Assembly: GCA_964398215.1 (NCBI GenBank)
Contig: CAYNNP010000197.1
Span: 1 to 12,644, forward strand
Reading direction: 5' to 3'
DNA from: CAYNNP01 sp964398215
GTDB lineage: Bacteria > Planctomycetota > Planctomycetia > Pirellulales > Pirellulaceae
DNA length: 12,644 nucleotides
Shown here: positions 1-6,245 of the stretch, piece after piece
Layout: every line of letters begins with the position of its first letter
Numbering within the stretch: the first letter of the stretch is position 1
The notes under the pieces: generated by a model
What the model was told of the DNA's origin: nothing
The model's database searches: none
The model's input: only the letters and a program-made list of their open reading frames with translations
Made by a program: the position numbers and the translations under genes

Positions 1-202
1 CCGAAAATCGCATCCCTTGCGACGCCAGTTTTTCAAGGTTCGGCGTTTCGACGATGGAGCTCTTTGACCATTCCAATTCGGGATGCATAGGAACCGAAAG
101 CCCGTTCCATGCCTGATCGTCAGACATCATAAACACGATGTTCGGACGCTCTGCTGCGTGTGCCGTGTTTGTGAGCAAACAGGCGACAATGAGAACATGC
201 AC
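1..202 (-). CDS. Sulfatase, N-terminal fragment (cut by window edge)
   Basis: Reading leftwards on the minus strand gives a short hydrophobic leader ending in THAHA-like residues (TNTAHAAE), followed by RPNIVFMMSDDQ and, after about 25 residues, ETPNLEKLASQGMRF. This is the N-terminal pattern of type I (formylglycine-dependent) sulfatases: RPN(I/V), then the DDQ aspartates (about residues 28-29) that bind the active-site metal, then TPNLDxLAxxG. The family hydrolyses sulfate esters, in planctomycetes usually on algal polysaccharides, and the leader implies export to the periplasm. The catalytic C/S-x-P-S-R motif would lie beyond the left edge, so activity cannot be judged. The start is uncertain. 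No in-frame ATG exists; GTG at 202-200 gives a 16-residue leader with no positive charge before the hydrophobic stretch, and I see no clear ribosome binding site. The open frame continues upstream, so another non-ATG start (for example ATT, adding an Arg) is possible. Confidence 0.85.
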   Translation of the reverse strand, partial: MHVLIVACLLTNTAHAAERPNIVFMMSDDQAWNGLSVPMHPELEWSKSSIVETPNLEKLASQGMRFS

Positions 203-240
203 GCGAATCGAGGCCGCGATTAGGAACGCGATTGCATCAC

Positions 241-454
241 AACGCCAACGGCGTTTTACAACACAGCCCGGGGTCGCGCAGCGCACCCCGGGAATGAAGC
301 CGCCGCGTAGAATCAACCCCAACGGGGTTGCACATCGTTCGGCAGCACGACACGGGATGTTGTTGAACCCCGTTGGGGTTCCTGCGTGTTTGGTGATCGT
401 GTCCCGGGGTGCGCTGCGCGACCCCGGGCTTTGTCGTTGAACCGCTTCGCGGTT
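241..454. repeat. Composite REP-like array with exact dyad symmetry
   Basis: Three short palindromic modules occur twice in opposite orientation. A (241-255) is AACGCC-AAC-GGCGTT; B (265-293) is a 29-base GC-rich near-palindrome with CCCGGGGT/ACCCCGGG arms; C (315-329) is AACCCC-AAC-GGGGTT. The right half carries C' (366-380), B' (402-430) and A' (440-454). B and B' are perfect inverted copies over 29 bases, and C and C' over 15. All pairs are equidistant from a centre at 347.5, with identical gaps of 9 and 21 bases on both sides, while the sequence between modules has diverged. A and A' differ, but the changes are compensatory and both keep six-base stems. The structure resembles REP/BIME elements. 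Short open frames across it in both directions encode PGVAQRTPG-type peptides and are artefacts of the repeat. Confidence 0.85.
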
Positions 455-501
455 TTGCATATTGCGATTCGCTTCGCGGTCGATGAATGGTTGCGTCGTT
501 T

Positions 502-741
502 TCACTTTCGCACTCTTTCCTTTGCGGCTTGGCGCCTTTGCGTGATCTCTTTCCCTTGAACGGCATACGAATAACTTACATCGCCATTCCGCCTGCTTCC
601 GCCTTCGGCTGCACGCAAATACGCACGGACATAATCAACGCGAGCCGAATCGCCACTCACGCGAACCCGTACGTGACCGCTGCTGCCTTGAACTTCGCCG
701 CTGATGTACCCGTACTCTTCCGCACTTTTCGTTCCTGTCAC
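502..741 (-). pseudogene. Degenerate C-terminal coding remnant (possibly metallophosphoesterase-like) fused to a low-complexity repeat
   Basis: The minus strand is open from a GTG at 741 to a TGA at 502. A TGA stands in frame just two codons upstream of that GTG, and no ribosome binding site or leader is visible. The first roughly 60 residues have protein-like composition, including GHVRVRVSGDSARVDYVRAY and a later NGDVSYSYAV. This reads to me like the C-terminal beta-strand end of a planctomycete calcineurin-like or PhoD-like phosphoesterase, but that is recollection of a family pattern, not a search result. The last roughly 20 residues (ITQRRQAAKERVRK) come from a separate low-complexity repeat. 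I interpret this as the eroded 3' end of a lost gene. It could instead be a chance open frame. Confidence 0.35.
505..555. repeat. CTTTGCG-type low-complexity dispersed repeat
   Basis: The plus strand carries tandem-like variants of CTTTGCGGC / CTTGGCGCC / CTTTGCGTGA flanked by CTCTTTCC. Read on the minus strand this gives peptides such as RKGAKPQRKE or TQRRQAAKER, depending on frame. Strings of this kind recur in intergenic DNA of many environmental bacteria, where they are often mis-called as short proteins. I see no coding or structural function here. Confidence 0.4.
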
Positions 742-807
742 GTTTCAACTTCTACGTCCTCCCTTTATCATATCCAATGATCCGACCTGACAGGGTCTTG
801 ATTTGAC

Positions 808-820
808 AGGCTGGAAGCCT
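808..820. repeat. Short palindrome AGGCT-GGA-AGCCT
   Basis: Five-base arms AGGCT/AGCCT enclose GGA, in the context GACAGGCTGGAAGCCTATCC. The same type of phrase is scattered in spacers of planctomycete genomes as I recall them, so I treat it as a dispersed REP-like unit. It is too short to be a convincing terminator and has no T-run. Confidence 0.4.
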
Positions 821-857
821 ATCCCACTTATCTATCTTGGCTTTGCTTAATAGACAA

Positions 858-886
858 CTGTCACAAAGCCGCTGTCCGTTTATAAT
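858..886 (+). promoter_or_regulatory. Sigma70-type promoter for the beta-propeller gene
   Basis: A perfect TATAAT lies at 881-886. Seventeen bases upstream is CTGTCA (858-863), which matches TTGACA at 4 of 6 positions. Transcription would begin around 893, giving a 5' untranslated region of about 40 bases before the ATG at 934. This is the best promoter match in the window. Confidence 0.6.
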
Positions 887-933
887 GCGACTTCGTCTAA
901 GCGACCAATCGACGCCCCACTTGAGAACAAACC

Positions 934-2217
934 ATGAAGTCCATCACTGCTATCTGTCTCACGCTGCTGATCGTCAGCGCCAATATTGGCTGGTCTGACA
1001 ACTGGAGTTCGTGGCGCGGGCCAACTAGCAATGGTGTTTCTGTCGAACAGAACATTCCGCTTGAGTGGTCGAAGGACAAAAATGTTGCTTGGCGAGTAAG
1101 TTTGCCAGGTCCCGCAGGTGCGACGCCCGTTGTTTGGGGTGACCGGATCTTTTTAACTTCGATCGAGAAGGACAAGCTTTTGCTGTTGTGCTTTGGGACA
1201 GATGGCAAAGAGCAATGGCGGCAAGAGATCGCTCAAGGTAACAAGAACGCGCGAGGAGACGAGGGCAACTCTGCTTCTCCGTCGCCGATCACCGATGGAG
1301 AACACGTTTGGGCATTCATGGGTACTGGGCACCTTGCCTGCTTTACCGTCGATGGAAAACCAAAATGGAATCTGGATCTTCAAAAAGAATACGGAAAGTT
1401 TAGAATCGCGTTCGGCATGTCAGCCACACCAGTTTTGCACGACGATCGCTTGTTCGTTCAGCTGATTCATGGTGACGGAAAAGCGTCGACGCAAGAAGCG
1501 ATTGTGGTTGCCATCGATGCGGCGACGGGCGATCACGTGTGGAAGGTTGATCGCGTCACTGGAGCATCCAGAGAGAACGAGCATTCTTATGCATCGCCGA
1601 TGATTTACGATTTTGGTGACACCACTTATTTGATCACCCATGGCGCCGATTTCACAATCGCATATTCGCTGAAGGATGGCAAAGAACTCTGGAGACTCGG
1701 TGGCCTGAACCCTCAAGGCGCCAGTTACCACCCGACACTGCGTTTCGTTTCGTCGCCCGCATCCGCAGAGGGGATTGTGGTTGTCCCAACCGCAAAGAAC
1801 GGTCCTGTGTTTGCAATACGACCGGACAAAATTGGCGACTTGACCAACAGCAAAGACGCGATCCTTTGGGTCCGAGACGAACACACTCCTGATGTTCCAT
1901 CGCCGCTGATCCATGACGATTTGGTTTATCTGTGCCGCGAAAATGGAATCCTACTTGTGCTTGATCGCAAAACTGGCGAACAAGTTTACATGAAGCGAAC
2001 TCATGGGCATCGCCATCGTGCTTCGCCCATTTTTGCCGACGGACACATCTATCTTACGGCTCGGGATGGCAAGATTACGGTTGTGAAATCAGGCAGAGAG
2101 TTTGAGATCGTGGCGCAAAACGATACTGGTGAACTGATGTCGGCATCGCCAGTGATTTCTAATGGTACGCTCTACCTGCGAACGTTTGAATCCTTGTGGG
2201 CGATTCGAAAGCAGTAA
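934..2217 (+). CDS. Secreted PQQ-like (BamB-type) beta-propeller protein
   Basis: A 427-aa protein with a Sec signal peptide (basic MKSITA start, hydrophobic residues 5-17, cleavage around 18-22) and then the WRGPTSNGVS motif at 27-36. That motif is typical of the many planctomycete secreted propellers. The body repeats the PQQ-propeller blade pattern: a tight turn of the form D/K-G-K-x-x-W or TG-x-x-x-W after a beta strand. Examples are GKEQWRQEI (91-99), GKPKWNLDL (141-149), TGDHVWKVD (198-206) and DGKELWRL (248-255), each preceded by SPxx(D)G..(V/L)(Y/F) strands. This predicts a seven- or eight-bladed propeller outside the cytoplasm. No membrane domain or cytochrome motif is present, so it is not obviously a quinoprotein dehydrogenase. 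A scaffold, sugar-binding or outer-membrane-assembly-like role is equally possible. The ATG start is supported by the leader and by the promoter about 50 bases upstream. Confidence 0.9.
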   Translation: MKSITAICLTLLIVSANIGWSDNWSSWRGPTSNGVSVEQNIPLEWSKDKNVAWRVSLPGPAGATPVVWGDRIFLTSIEKDKLLLLCFGTDGKEQWRQEIAQGNKNARGDEGNSASPSPITDGEHVWAFMGTGHLACFTVDGKPKWNLDLQKEYGKFRIAFGMSATPVLHDDRLFVQLIHGDGKASTQEAIVVAIDAATGDHVWKVDRVTGASRENEHSYASPMIYDFGDTTYLITHGADFTIAYSLKDGKELWRLGGLNPQGASYHPTLRFVSSPASAEGIVVVPTAKNGPVFAIRPDKIGDLTNSKDAILWVRDEHTPDVPSPLIHDDLVYLCRENGILLVLDRKTGEQVYMKRTHGHRHRASPIFADGHIYLTARDGKITVVKSGREFEIVAQNDTGELMSASPVISNGTLYLRTFESLWAIRKQ

Positions 2218-2378
2218 AGGTTCTTTTCGCAAGTCCTCTGGACTTCGGGACAGATTTGCAAGTCGTGGTGAATTTCTAGTACTAGTATCGGTGATCGCCG
2301 AATCTATACTGGCCGTTTAAACCTTGCAAAAACTCACATCTCAAACTGCGTCAATCATTGACGCCTACGAACTAACAA

Positions 2379-2747
2379 ATGGCACGCGTCGGAATCGTTT
2401 TCGGATCTCTCCTCTGCATCTTGGCTTTCATCGGCATTTGTGGCTCACCGCACCGACTGCCTGTCCAATTTGTCCCCATGATGATAGGGATACCGATCTT
2501 CTTCTTTGGAGTCGTTGGGTTGAACCCGCATCGTTGCCGCCTGTCGATGAACAGTGCGTTGGCGATCGGTATCATAGGAGTCACATTGGTATCGGGCCGA
2601 GCCATCCTGCTGGCAGTCCGCATGTCGCGCGGCGTCGAAATCAATCAGTACACTTTCAAACTAATCTGTGCCACAAGTTTGTTGTGCATGGTGTTTATAA
2701 TCGCATGGGCAATCGCACGATCCTATAAAGTGCGCGCCGCCCAATAA
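2379..2747 (+). CDS. Small membrane protein with four predicted helices, unknown function
   Basis: A 122-aa hydrophobic protein with predicted transmembrane helices at about 4-22, 30-48, 59-80 and 92-114. Distinctive features are the FVPMMIGIPIFFFGVVGLNPHR stretch (about 31-52) and short charged ends. I believe similar small integral membrane proteins recur in planctomycetes, but I know of no assigned function and no catalytic motif is visible. The ATG at 2379 is chosen because it begins immediately with a typical helix; no strong Shine-Dalgarno precedes it. The overlapping plus-strand frame 2324-2728 is less plausible because it has poor hydrophobic periodicity and is rich in W, H, P and R. 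The gene stands alone, 161 bases after the propeller gene and 143 bases before the kinase gene. Confidence 0.7.
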   Translation: MARVGIVFGSLLCILAFIGICGSPHRLPVQFVPMMIGIPIFFFGVVGLNPHRCRLSMNSALAIGIIGVTLVSGRAILLAVRMSRGVEINQYTFKLICATSLLCMVFIIAWAIARSYKVRAAQ

Positions 2748-2791
2748 AAACGACCGATTTGTGGTTCTTCAGTTCTCCAATAGCGAAGCTC

Positions 2792-2833
2792 GTCATGACT
2801 TTTGGTAGCTCTCCAGTAGTCAAAAGTAATGAC
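2792..2833. repeat. Imperfect inverted repeat upstream of the kinase gene
   Basis: GTCATGACTTTTG (2792-2804) and CAAAAGTAATGAC (2821-2833) are inverted copies with one mismatch in 13, separated by 16 bases. It lies 45 bases after the small membrane protein gene and about 58 bases before the kinase start. It could be a weak bidirectional terminator, since CTTTTG arms give short T and A runs inside the stem. It could also be an operator for a dimeric regulator acting on the kinase gene. The absence of a T-tract after the stem argues against a classic terminator. Confidence 0.45.
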
Positions 2834-2878
2834 AACCGGTAGACATTCCTTCGTGCAACGTTGGTCAACATCGAAAGT

Positions 2879-2883
2879 AGGGA
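2879..2883 (+). promoter_or_regulatory. Shine-Dalgarno-like AGGGA supporting a TTG start
   Basis: AGGGA ends 7 bases before the TTG at 2891. No ATG or GTG near this position would retain the full zinc-finger-like N-terminal module. Together the spacing and the conserved module support TTG as the real start of the kinase. Confidence 0.5.
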
Positions 2884-2890
2884 ATAGACC

Positions 2891-5839
2891 TTGGATCACC
2901 CTGAAAGAAACACGCTTCGCGCATTCCTTAGCGATTCACTTCAACAGTCTCAAGAGGAACTTGTTGCAAGCCACCTTGATACGTGCGAATCATGCAGGTT
3001 AATCGTTGAAGAACTTATTGACGACACGTTTAATTCGTTAGGACTTAGAACCTTATCTGCAACCAAGCATGACCGAAGTAGGCCAGCCGTGGAATCGACA
3101 ACTGCAAAAAGCCTGCCGGAGTTTGTTCTGGGCAGCCGATTCATGGTTCTAAGTGAACTTGCTCGGGGTGGCATTGGCATCGTTTATCGAGGCTTCGACC
3201 GAGAACTTCAACGCGAAGTTGCAATCAAAGTCTTGCAAGACGACAACCATGAAGCAGTCGCTAGTCGGTTTTATCGAGAAGCACGGATCACTGGGCAGCT
3301 TCAACACCCTGGTGTGGTTCCGGTCTATGAATCAGGGAAAATGAGAGACGGCCGTTTCTTTATTGCGCTGAAAATGATCGAGGGTCAAACTCTTTCAAGT
3401 CTGATTCGTTCTGACAAAAACAACCTGACGAAACACTTGGATGTCTTTGGAAGCATCAGTCAAACGATGGCATTTGCTCACTCAAGAAACGCCATTCACC
3501 GTGATTTGAAACCTGCAAATATCATGGTCGGTACATTCGGAGAGGTTCAAGTCCTGGACTGGGGGCTAGCGAGAATCCTGGACACGCCTTCCTCAGAAAC
3601 AGAATCCTCCCACCAAGATCAATCCGCAGCAACCACTCTGCCCGGTGCGACTCTTCAAGGCGATGTGCTTGGCACGCCGGCCTACATTCCTCCCGAACAG
3701 GCGCGTGGCGATCGTGCGGATAAACGAACCGATGTATTTGGGTTGGGAGGTATTCTCTGCGAAATTCTTACTGGGGTCCCGCCGTTCGATGCCCCCACCT
3801 CGACCGTTGCATTGCAGAAGTCAGTATCGAGCGACTTGCTATCGACATTCAAGCGTCTTGATCAATCTGGCGCCGACGAATGCCTCATCGATCTCGTGAA
3901 GTCATGTCTTGCTGCGCATCCCGATGATCGCCCGGTTGATGCTCAAGCCGTTAGCCATCAGTTCGCGCAGTACCTTGAAAATCGTGAACTCGAATTTGAA
4001 ACAGCCAAGCTCGAAAAGGCTCGAACCGCCGAACGATTGATTGCCCAGCAGAAAAGGAATCGGCAAGTCGCTTGGTTCTCTACCGCGATCATTGGTGTGT
4101 TACTCGCATTGGTCTTCGCCGGCTATTTGTATTTGACTGAAAAAAACCGTCGAGAAACTGCACAAGCCCAGGCTGAACTTGAGGAGGTGAAACGTCGAGA
4201 CGAAGCGGAAAATCAAATTCGCCTCAATGTTGCCAGTGCGAAATCCTTTAGGGAGCTTGCCATGGCTTCCGATTCCAAAGTAACCTCCAAACATTGGCAA
4301 TCCGCTTTGTTTGAGATCAAGCAAGCGAACTCTCTCAAGACTTCCATTGAGTCTGAATTACTACGCAAAGAACTTGAAGCACTTCGCCATCAAATTCAAA
4401 ATGAATCCTCTGTCTTTTTTGAATTCGAACAAAGAGAAGAACAAGAATTCAAGAGCCATGAAAAAATTCGGAAGGCCTGCTACGAAAGTCTTTATCCTCC
4501 GGAATTGCGATTGGCGCTGCTCGACCGACTTACCGATGACTTCGCTCAATCCTATGCCGAAATTGGGGTTACACCGGGGGATCTTTCTGACGAAGTTGTT
4601 AGCCGAATTTCCAATTCTCGCTACCATCCCTACCTGATGCATGGATTGCTGATTTGGGGAGCTGAGGTAGCCCGCGAATCCAGAAGGTATGGTCCGCGTG
4701 ACAATGACGATTCCGTGCGAGAATGGATCGGTTCATTGCTGGCCAAGGCAGAAACGGATCCACTTCGCATTAAAATTCGAAAGGCCATCCGGGATAGGGA
4801 GTACCAGCAGATTGGACCACTGATGCAGACGAAGGAAGCCACTGGTTCTTTGGCGACTGTCCTGTTGTGCGCTCCGCTCGTTGAGTACATGGACGACACG
4901 GATGAAAGAATAGACTACCTACTACGAGCCCAACTGGCTTACCCCAACGAGTTTCAAACCAAGTGGGAACTTTCAGCTGTTCACGGACTAGGAAGTGAAG
5001 AGCAGACTGAGCTTGCGTTGCGAAGTGCTCTCGCCTGCCAATCGCTCCAGCCTGAAAACCCTGGCGTCTTGATGAATCTCGGTGTGACGTACATTCAGCA
5101 ACGGAACTATGCCCAAGCCATCGAGTTGCTCGAACAAGTCGTTGAAATTGCTCCGAACTTTACGGATGCACGATACAATCTGGCAAATGCCTATTGGCAA
5201 GACGGTCAGCTGGATCCAGCATTAAAAACTTGCGTCGAGATCCTTGACGAATCCAAAGAATATTTTTGGGCAACCCTTTTAAAAGCGCTCATTCATGAAA
5301 AGAAAGGGCAGATCGACGAAGCGATTATCGAGTTTCAAAATGCTACCGTTCAAAACACAAAACACATCACGGCGTATCATCATCTATTCGAGATTTATTG
5401 GAAACGCAAAGAGGCGGACAAAGCACTGAAGTATCTCAAAAAAGCAGTCGAGCTTGCCCCGGACTATACGCCTTACTTGAAGCAATTAGCCAGCGCTTAT
5501 AGAACGATGAAACAATGGGATTTGGCCGAGGAAACATACGGGCGAATTCTCAAACGTAACCCTAGGGACACGGACGCGTTAGCTTCGCTGGCCAATTTCT
5601 ATCTTTCGCTTAAGAAACCTGAGCAAGGCGAGACGCTGCTAAGAGATGCCATTTACAACGGCGTCAATGGCCACACGATTCAACTAGAGTTGGCCAAGGC
5701 ATTGCTGGCCCAAAGCGACAAGGATCGCGAGTCACCCAAACAGATCGAAGCGATTCGTATTCTCAGAAAGCTAATCGAGTTTTCTCCCAACCTGAAAGAG
5801 CCAGCAACGATTCTTCGAAAGCGAGATGAGCTAGAGTAA
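2891..5839 (+). CDS. Transmembrane Ser/Thr protein kinase with N-terminal zinc-finger-like (anti-sigma type) module and C-terminal TPRs
   Basis: A 982-aa PknB-type kinase. Residues 8-45 (LRAFLSDSL...ASHLDTCESC) resemble the H-x3-C-x2-C zinc-binding anti-sigma fold, with H28, C32 and C35. The kinase domain spans about 84-363: P-loop ARGGIG (91-96), with Ala in place of the first Gly; AIK lysine K113; catalytic HRDLKPAN (203-210) with D205, K207 and N210; DWG (223-225) replacing DFG; GTPAYIPPE (261-269) replacing APE; D281; and R347. The catalytic residues are intact, so activity is likely. The sequence after the kinase domain is charged and helical, followed by a transmembrane helix at 394-416, a second helical coiled-coil-like stretch to about 500, an unassigned alpha-rich region at 500-700, and six or seven TPRs at about 720-969. 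The kinase should be cytoplasmic, with the TPRs on the far side of the membrane. No sigma-factor or phosphatase gene is adjacent, so its targets are unknown. Confidence 0.93.
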   Translation: MDHPERNTLRAFLSDSLQQSQEELVASHLDTCESCRLIVEELIDDTFNSLGLRTLSATKHDRSRPAVESTTAKSLPEFVLGSRFMVLSELARGGIGIVYRGFDRELQREVAIKVLQDDNHEAVASRFYREARITGQLQHPGVVPVYESGKMRDGRFFIALKMIEGQTLSSLIRSDKNNLTKHLDVFGSISQTMAFAHSRNAIHRDLKPANIMVGTFGEVQVLDWGLARILDTPSSETESSHQDQSAATTLPGATLQGDVLGTPAYIPPEQARGDRADKRTDVFGLGGILCEILTGVPPFDAPTSTVALQKSVSSDLLSTFKRLDQSGADECLIDLVKSCLAAHPDDRPVDAQAVSHQFAQYLENRELEFETAKLEKARTAERLIAQQKRNRQVAWFSTAIIGVLLALVFAGYLYLTEKNRRETAQAQAELEEVKRRDEAENQIRLNVASAKSFRELAMASDSKVTSKHWQSALFEIKQANSLKTSIESELLRKELEALRHQIQNESSVFFEFEQREEQEFKSHEKIRKACYESLYPPELRLALLDRLTDDFAQSYAEIGVTPGDLSDEVVSRISNSRYHPYLMHGLLIWGAEVARESRRYGPRDNDDSVREWIGSLLAKAETDPLRIKIRKAIRDREYQQIGPLMQTKEATGSLATVLLCAPLVEYMDDTDERIDYLLRAQLAYPNEFQTKWELSAVHGLGSEEQTELALRSALACQSLQPENPGVLMNLGVTYIQQRNYAQAIELLEQVVEIAPNFTDARYNLANAYWQDGQLDPALKTCVEILDESKEYFWATLLKALIHEKKGQIDEAIIEFQNATVQNTKHITAYHHLFEIYWKRKEADKALKYLKKAVELAPDYTPYLKQLASAYRTMKQWDLAEETYGRILKRNPRDTDALASLANFYLSLKKPEQGETLLRDAIYNGVNGHTIQLELAKALLAQSDKDRESPKQIEAIRILRKLIEFSPNLKEPATILRKRDELE

Positions 5840-5894
5840 ACGATCTTTACCGTAGCGATACTCACCAAGCAAGGCAGGCGTGCGATCAGTTTGC

Positions 5895-5935
5895 AGTACC
5901 GACTTTAGCCGGGCATTCCGCCTGAATGTGGTACT
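5895..5935. repeat. REP-like hairpin with AGTACC/GGTACT outer and CATTC/GAATG inner arms
   Basis: Outer arms AGTACC (5895-5900) and GGTACT (5930-5935) enclose inner arms CATTC (5914-5918) and GAATG (5924-5928). It starts 55 bases after the kinase stop. The arrangement resembles dispersed palindromes common in planctomycete spacers. It lacks a T-tract, so I do not call it a terminator. The remaining spacer (5840-6245) shows no gene that I trust. Confidence 0.45.
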
Positions 5936-6191
5936 ACAAACACAGCCATTGGCCGCCAAGCACAGGGCAAGTCACTCTTTCAAAGCAGGTTGGGGATTCC
6001 TGCCGACTGATTTAAGAACGCTTTGAATCGGGCGAGAATGACTCAGATTGAAAAAGTGATTCACCCTGCCACCAAACATTACCGTGTAACAGAGCCGCCT
6101 TGGGTATTTAATGGTGATCATCGACTCTCGGCGATACAAATTCCGGTCAATGGGGTTAAAATCCAAGTCACCAATACGACAAAAACTTTGC

Positions 6192-6229
6192 GCCGCCGGT
6201 GTACTGTGTGGTAAACCACGAGCGGCGGC
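6192..6229 (+). promoter_or_regulatory. Two-tier hairpin just upstream of the DUF4159 gene
   Basis: GCCGCCG (6192-6198) pairs perfectly with CGGCGGC (6223-6229). Within the loop, GTGG (6208-6211) and CCAC (6216-6219) form a second stem around TAAA. The structure ends 16 bases before the ATG at 6246. If transcribed it would lie in the 5' untranslated region next to the ribosome landing zone, so it could affect translation. It could also be just another dispersed palindrome. No T-run follows, which argues against a terminator. Confidence 0.4.
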
Positions 6230-6245
6230 ATCATTCCCAGGATCC

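Noticed and set aside
241..454. CRISPR-like array
   Set aside because: The repeats are palindromes of different types in mirror order, not direct repeats with regular unique spacers, and no cas gene is present.
138..566. Overlapping open frames on both strands (138-440 plus, 237-566 minus) across the palindrome array
   Set aside because: Both encode the same PGVAQRTPG/NPNGV-type peptides because the array is an inverted repeat; there is no ribosome site, leader or plausible domain.
2231..2245. AAGTCC-TCT-GGACTT hairpin after the beta-propeller gene
   Set aside because: Six-base stem with no following T-run; not enough for a terminator call.
2276..2285. CTAGTACTAG palindrome
   Set aside because: A ten-base palindrome can occur by chance and no related copy is seen in the window.
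2324..2728. 134-aa plus-strand frame overlapping the small membrane protein
   Set aside because: Composition rich in H, P, W and R with no hydrophobic pattern; the 2379-2747 frame gives a coherent four-helix membrane protein.
6111..6245. Upstream extension of the DUF4159 frame
   Set aside because: It would bury the signal peptide 45 residues inside the protein and spans the nested hairpin; the ATG at 6246 is better.
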